A stretch of DNA of 13,212 bases from Oscillospiraceae bacterium (lineage in GTDB: Bacteria; Bacillota; Clostridia; Oscillospirales; Oscillospiraceae), in contig JAJPXI010000195.1 in assembly GCA_021205585.1 (NCBI GenBank), positions 1 through 13,212 on the forward strand, given 5' to 3'. Within the stretch, counting starts at the first letter, position 1, and each line of letters begins with the position of its first letter. Below, in pieces: positions 11,325-13,212 of the stretch. The position numbers and the translations under genes were made by a program. The notes beneath the pieces are model-generated. The model searched no databases, was not told the origin of the DNA, and saw only the letters and a list, made by a program, of their open reading frames with translations.

Positions 11325-12242
11325 TTATGAAATCTGCCGATAGGCCAGAAGGGCCACCCCGGCGGCATTGTCGGAGGAATAGGCCGGCTGCGCGAAAACC
11401 GCGCCCTCCAGCCAATGGCGCAGGCGCTGACTGGAGGCCACGCCGCCGGAACACAGCATCGGCAACGCCTCCCCCCCGGCCTGGACAGCGCGGGTCACGG
11501 CCAGCACCGCATTCGCGATGGTGTCCAGCGCGTAACAGGCCACCCGCTGGGGGGGCTCCCCACGCTCCGCCAGGGCTTTCACCTTATTCTCCACCCCGGA
11601 CAGGGAAAACGTGTAATCTTTGATTTTGACGGGGAAAAATTCCCCTCTCCCCTGCCCCGCCGTCAGTCGATCCAGCGCGGCGCCGGCGGGAAAGGGCAAC
11701 CCCAGCAGCCTGCCCGTCCGGTCCAGCAGCTGGCCGGCGGAAATATCGCTGGTTCCGCCGACACGCCGGGCCCGGATTTCCCGGCCCTCCGGCTGCACAT
11801 AGAGCAGCTCCGTGGTGCCCCCGGACAGGTGCCAGGCCAGGTGGGGCCTGTCCAGCAAATCCTCCCGGCCCGCCGACCAGGCGGCGGCGGCGATGTGCCC
11901 CTCCTGATGGGAAAAAGGAAAAAACGGAACGCCCAGAACCTGGGCCAGGCAGCGGCCCACCGTCTCCCCGGGCAAAAAACAGGGCATATAGGAGCCCTCC
12001 AGCCGCCTGGGCTGGGTGCTGGCCCCCACGGCGCGGAGGTCTGCGAACGCGCCCAGCTCACCCAGGCGGGCGAACAACTCCGGCAGGCGCTTGACGTGCT
12101 GAAACAGCGCGTCGCTCTGCCGCAGGCCCATAGCTCCCTCCGGGACGGACAGCAGCTGCCCTGCGGGGCGCATGGCCGCCCCGTCGAACACGGCGGCGGA
12201 GGTGGTGTAGTTGCTGGTGTCCAGGCCCAGGCAGGCGGGCAT
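11325..12242 (-). CDS. TsaD/Kae1-like protein (ASKHA fold paralog)
   Basis: A 305-residue member of the Kae1/TsaD family, often labelled O-sialoglycoprotein endopeptidase. True TsaD makes the threonylcarbamoyl (t6A) modification of tRNA. Metal-binding positions are kept: H112 and H116 in SHQEGH and D291 in SSDNAAGVAL; the nucleotide-binding LSGGTTELL (139-147) and CSGGVASSQRLR (264-275) are also recognisable. It differs from TsaD at the N-terminus, where the ETSCDET motif reads DTSNYTTS, and SGGHTxL reads SGGTTEL. This indicates the clostridial paralog set found in nusB-xse operons, whose role is not established, and not the housekeeping TsaD. The start at 12242 has AGGAGG at seven bases. An ATG at 12248 overlaps the nusB stop as ATGA but is only one base from that site. 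Confidence 0.82.
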   Translation of the reverse strand: MPACLGLDTSNYTTSAAVFDGAAMRPAGQLLSVPEGAMGLRQSDALFQHVKRLPELFARLGELGAFADLRAVGASTQPRRLEGSYMPCFLPGETVGRCLAQVLGVPFFPFSHQEGHIAAAAWSAGREDLLDRPHLAWHLSGGTTELLYVQPEGREIRARRVGGTSDISAGQLLDRTGRLLGLPFPAGAALDRLTAGQGRGEFFPVKIKDYTFSLSGVENKVKALAERGEPPQRVACYALDTIANAVLAVTRAVQAGGEALPMLCSGGVASSQRLRHWLEGAVFAQPAYSSDNAAGVALLAYRQIS

Positions 12243-12244
12243 AT

Positions 12245-12715
12245 TCATCCCTCCTCCCCTGCCGGGCCGGGAATCTGCTCCCGGCGGACGAAGCTGCCCA
12301 GAATGCCGTTGATAAATCGGACGGTGTTCTCCTCCTCGTAGTGCTTGGAAATCTCCACCGCGTCGTTGATGGCGGCGGCGTTGGGCACATCGGGCATATA
12401 CAGGATTTCATACATGGCCACCCGCATAACGGCGGCGGCCATCCGATCAATGCGGGAGAAGCTCCAGCCCACGGCGTACTTCGCGATATACCCGTCCAGC
12501 TCCGCGCCGTGCTGGAACGCGCCGCGCACCAGCGTTTGGATGTAATCCAGCTGTTTTTCATTGGGGAACTGAGCATAAAGAGGCTCCTCCCCGCCCAGCT
12601 GCTCAAAGCGCTCTTTGCGCAGGGCCTGCTCCAGAAGCGCGTCGGCGGACAGGTCGGAAAAACCCAGCTCGAAGGTCAGATGGATCGCGATTTCCCTGGC
12701 GTTCGTCCTGGTCAT
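12245..12715 (-). CDS. nusB: Transcription antitermination factor NusB
   Basis: NusB pairs with NusE (ribosomal protein S10) on boxA RNA to keep RNA polymerase elongating on rRNA operons. The 156 residues are all-helical as in the family: TRTNAREIAIHLTFELGF (2-19), a mid-part YIQTLVRGAFQHGAELDGYI, then SFSRIDRMAAAVMRVAMYEILYM with the family's RxxAxxR-like core, and PNAAAINDAVEISKHYEEENTVRFINGILG near the end. I chose the ATG at 12715 because GGAGG lies seven bases upstream; the ATG two codons earlier is too close, and the frame further upstream runs into asp23. It stands 25 bases after asp23, and its stop touches the TsaD-like start. Confidence 0.95.
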   Translation of the reverse strand: MTRTNAREIAIHLTFELGFSDLSADALLEQALRKERFEQLGGEEPLYAQFPNEKQLDYIQTLVRGAFQHGAELDGYIAKYAVGWSFSRIDRMAAAVMRVAMYEILYMPDVPNAAAINDAVEISKHYEEENTVRFINGILGSFVRREQIPGPAGEEG

Positions 12716-12740
12716 GCCCATCCCTCCAATTTCACGCCCG

Positions 12741-13109
12741 TCACTGGAACGCCACGCCCACCACATGGACGTTGACGCAATCCACCTTCAGCCCCGTGGT
12801 GTTTTCCACGGCGTTGGCCACGGCCTCCTGCACCGCCCGACCCACATCGGGAATGACGTAGCCGTACTTCACCAGAATGGCCACGGCGATGGATACCTTG
12901 TCCTCGCTGACCCGGATTTCCACGCTGCGGGCCACCTTTTTCCCGATGACCAGCCCGCTGGTGTTCTCCGCGCGGCCCCCGGCCAGGGCACTGACCCCCT
13001 CCGTCTCCCTGGCAGCGGCGGCGGCGATACCGGCCAGCACCGCCTCAGAAATGTGGAGGTTTCCCATTTCATCCACACGGGAAATATAGTCCTTGCTGCT
13101 CTCGCTCAT
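12741..13109 (-). CDS. Asp23/Gls24 family envelope stress protein
   Basis: A 122-residue member of the Asp23/Gls24 family (alkaline shock protein 23; Bacillus YqhY-like when located before nusB). Family features: GNLHISEAVLAGIAAAAARETEGVSAL (16-42), GLVIGKKVARSVEIRVSEDKVSIAVAILVKYGYVIPDVGRAVQEAV (52-97, a beta-rich part followed by a helix) and the closing VDCVNVHVVGVAF. No membrane segment is present. The molecular role is not settled; YqhY has been tied to acetyl-CoA carboxylase control in Bacillus, and other members to the cell envelope. Position before nusB fits the YqhY type. AAGGAGAGG precedes the ATG by about eight bases. It is the first gene of the minus-strand operon. Confidence 0.9.
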   Translation of the reverse strand: MSESSKDYISRVDEMGNLHISEAVLAGIAAAAARETEGVSALAGGRAENTSGLVIGKKVARSVEIRVSEDKVSIAVAILVKYGYVIPDVGRAVQEAVANAVENTTGLKVDCVNVHVVGVAFQ

Positions 13110-13147
13110 ATCGGTTCCTCTCCTTGACCGGAAATTTCAACGTATTC

Positions 13148-13175
13148 ATTTTACCACAAAACGCGAAAAAAACAA
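13148..13175 (-). promoter_or_regulatory. Promoter of the asp23-nusB-xse-ispA operon
   Basis: On the minus strand TTGTTT (13170-13175), a 16-base spacer and TAAAAT (13148-13153), preceded by TGG, which makes an extended -10 box. The start near 13141 leaves a leader of about 32 nt. No other promoter was seen within the tightly spaced genes downstream. Confidence 0.6.
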
Positions 13176-13212
13176 GAGGGAAACGATGAAATAGGAAAAG
13201 AGATTTTCGCAC

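Overview
The window looks like chromosome from a GC-rich, low-oxygen, spore-forming member of the Firmicutes (Clostridia, Oscillospiraceae-like). The evidence is a SigH-type sporulation sigma factor, an Asp23/NusB/XseAB/IspA gene order of the clostridial type, a small Firmicutes double zinc-ribbon protein, high-GC coding sequence (above half GC by eye), and short AT-rich intergenic gaps with clear TTGACA/TATAAT-type promoters. The assignment below class level is inference.

Left part, plus strand (1-3594): a divergent promoter pair, then ruvC-ruvA-ruvB (Holliday-junction resolvase and branch-migration motor), then an AT-rich gap with a strong promoter, a sigH-like gene, a small double zinc-ribbon protein and an intrinsic terminator.

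Middle, plus strand (3595-6892): about 270 bases with no visible gene, then a near-consensus promoter followed by a leader of about 170 nt with three long perfect hairpins. The leader precedes a 53-residue single-helix membrane protein that I do not recognise. A fourth perfect hairpin (17-bp stem) sits between it and a XerC/D-type tyrosine recombinase, followed by radA (recombination ATPase).

Accessory patch (6845-8508): a 60-residue Cys-rich protein on the minus strand overlaps the 3' end of radA. A divergent region follows with a Rex-like operator and a strong promoter that now drives a 5'-truncated SDR oxidoreductase remnant and an intact NTF2/SnoaL-like gene. Next comes a RelE/ParE-type toxin-antitoxin pair with its own promoter carrying a 20-bp-spaced direct repeat. 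A strong, probably bidirectional terminator closes it.

Right part, minus strand (8550-13175): one tight operon reading right to left: asp23, nusB, a TsaD/Kae1-like paralog, xseA, xseB, ispA (farnesyl diphosphate synthase) and a divergent PAP2-family membrane protein. Genes overlap or are separated by a few bases, and a single extended -10 promoter lies upstream of asp23.

The most unusual material is the multi-hairpin leader with alternative pairings ahead of the tiny membrane protein, the decayed SDR locus under a Rex-like box, and the TsaD paralog with an altered N-terminal motif.
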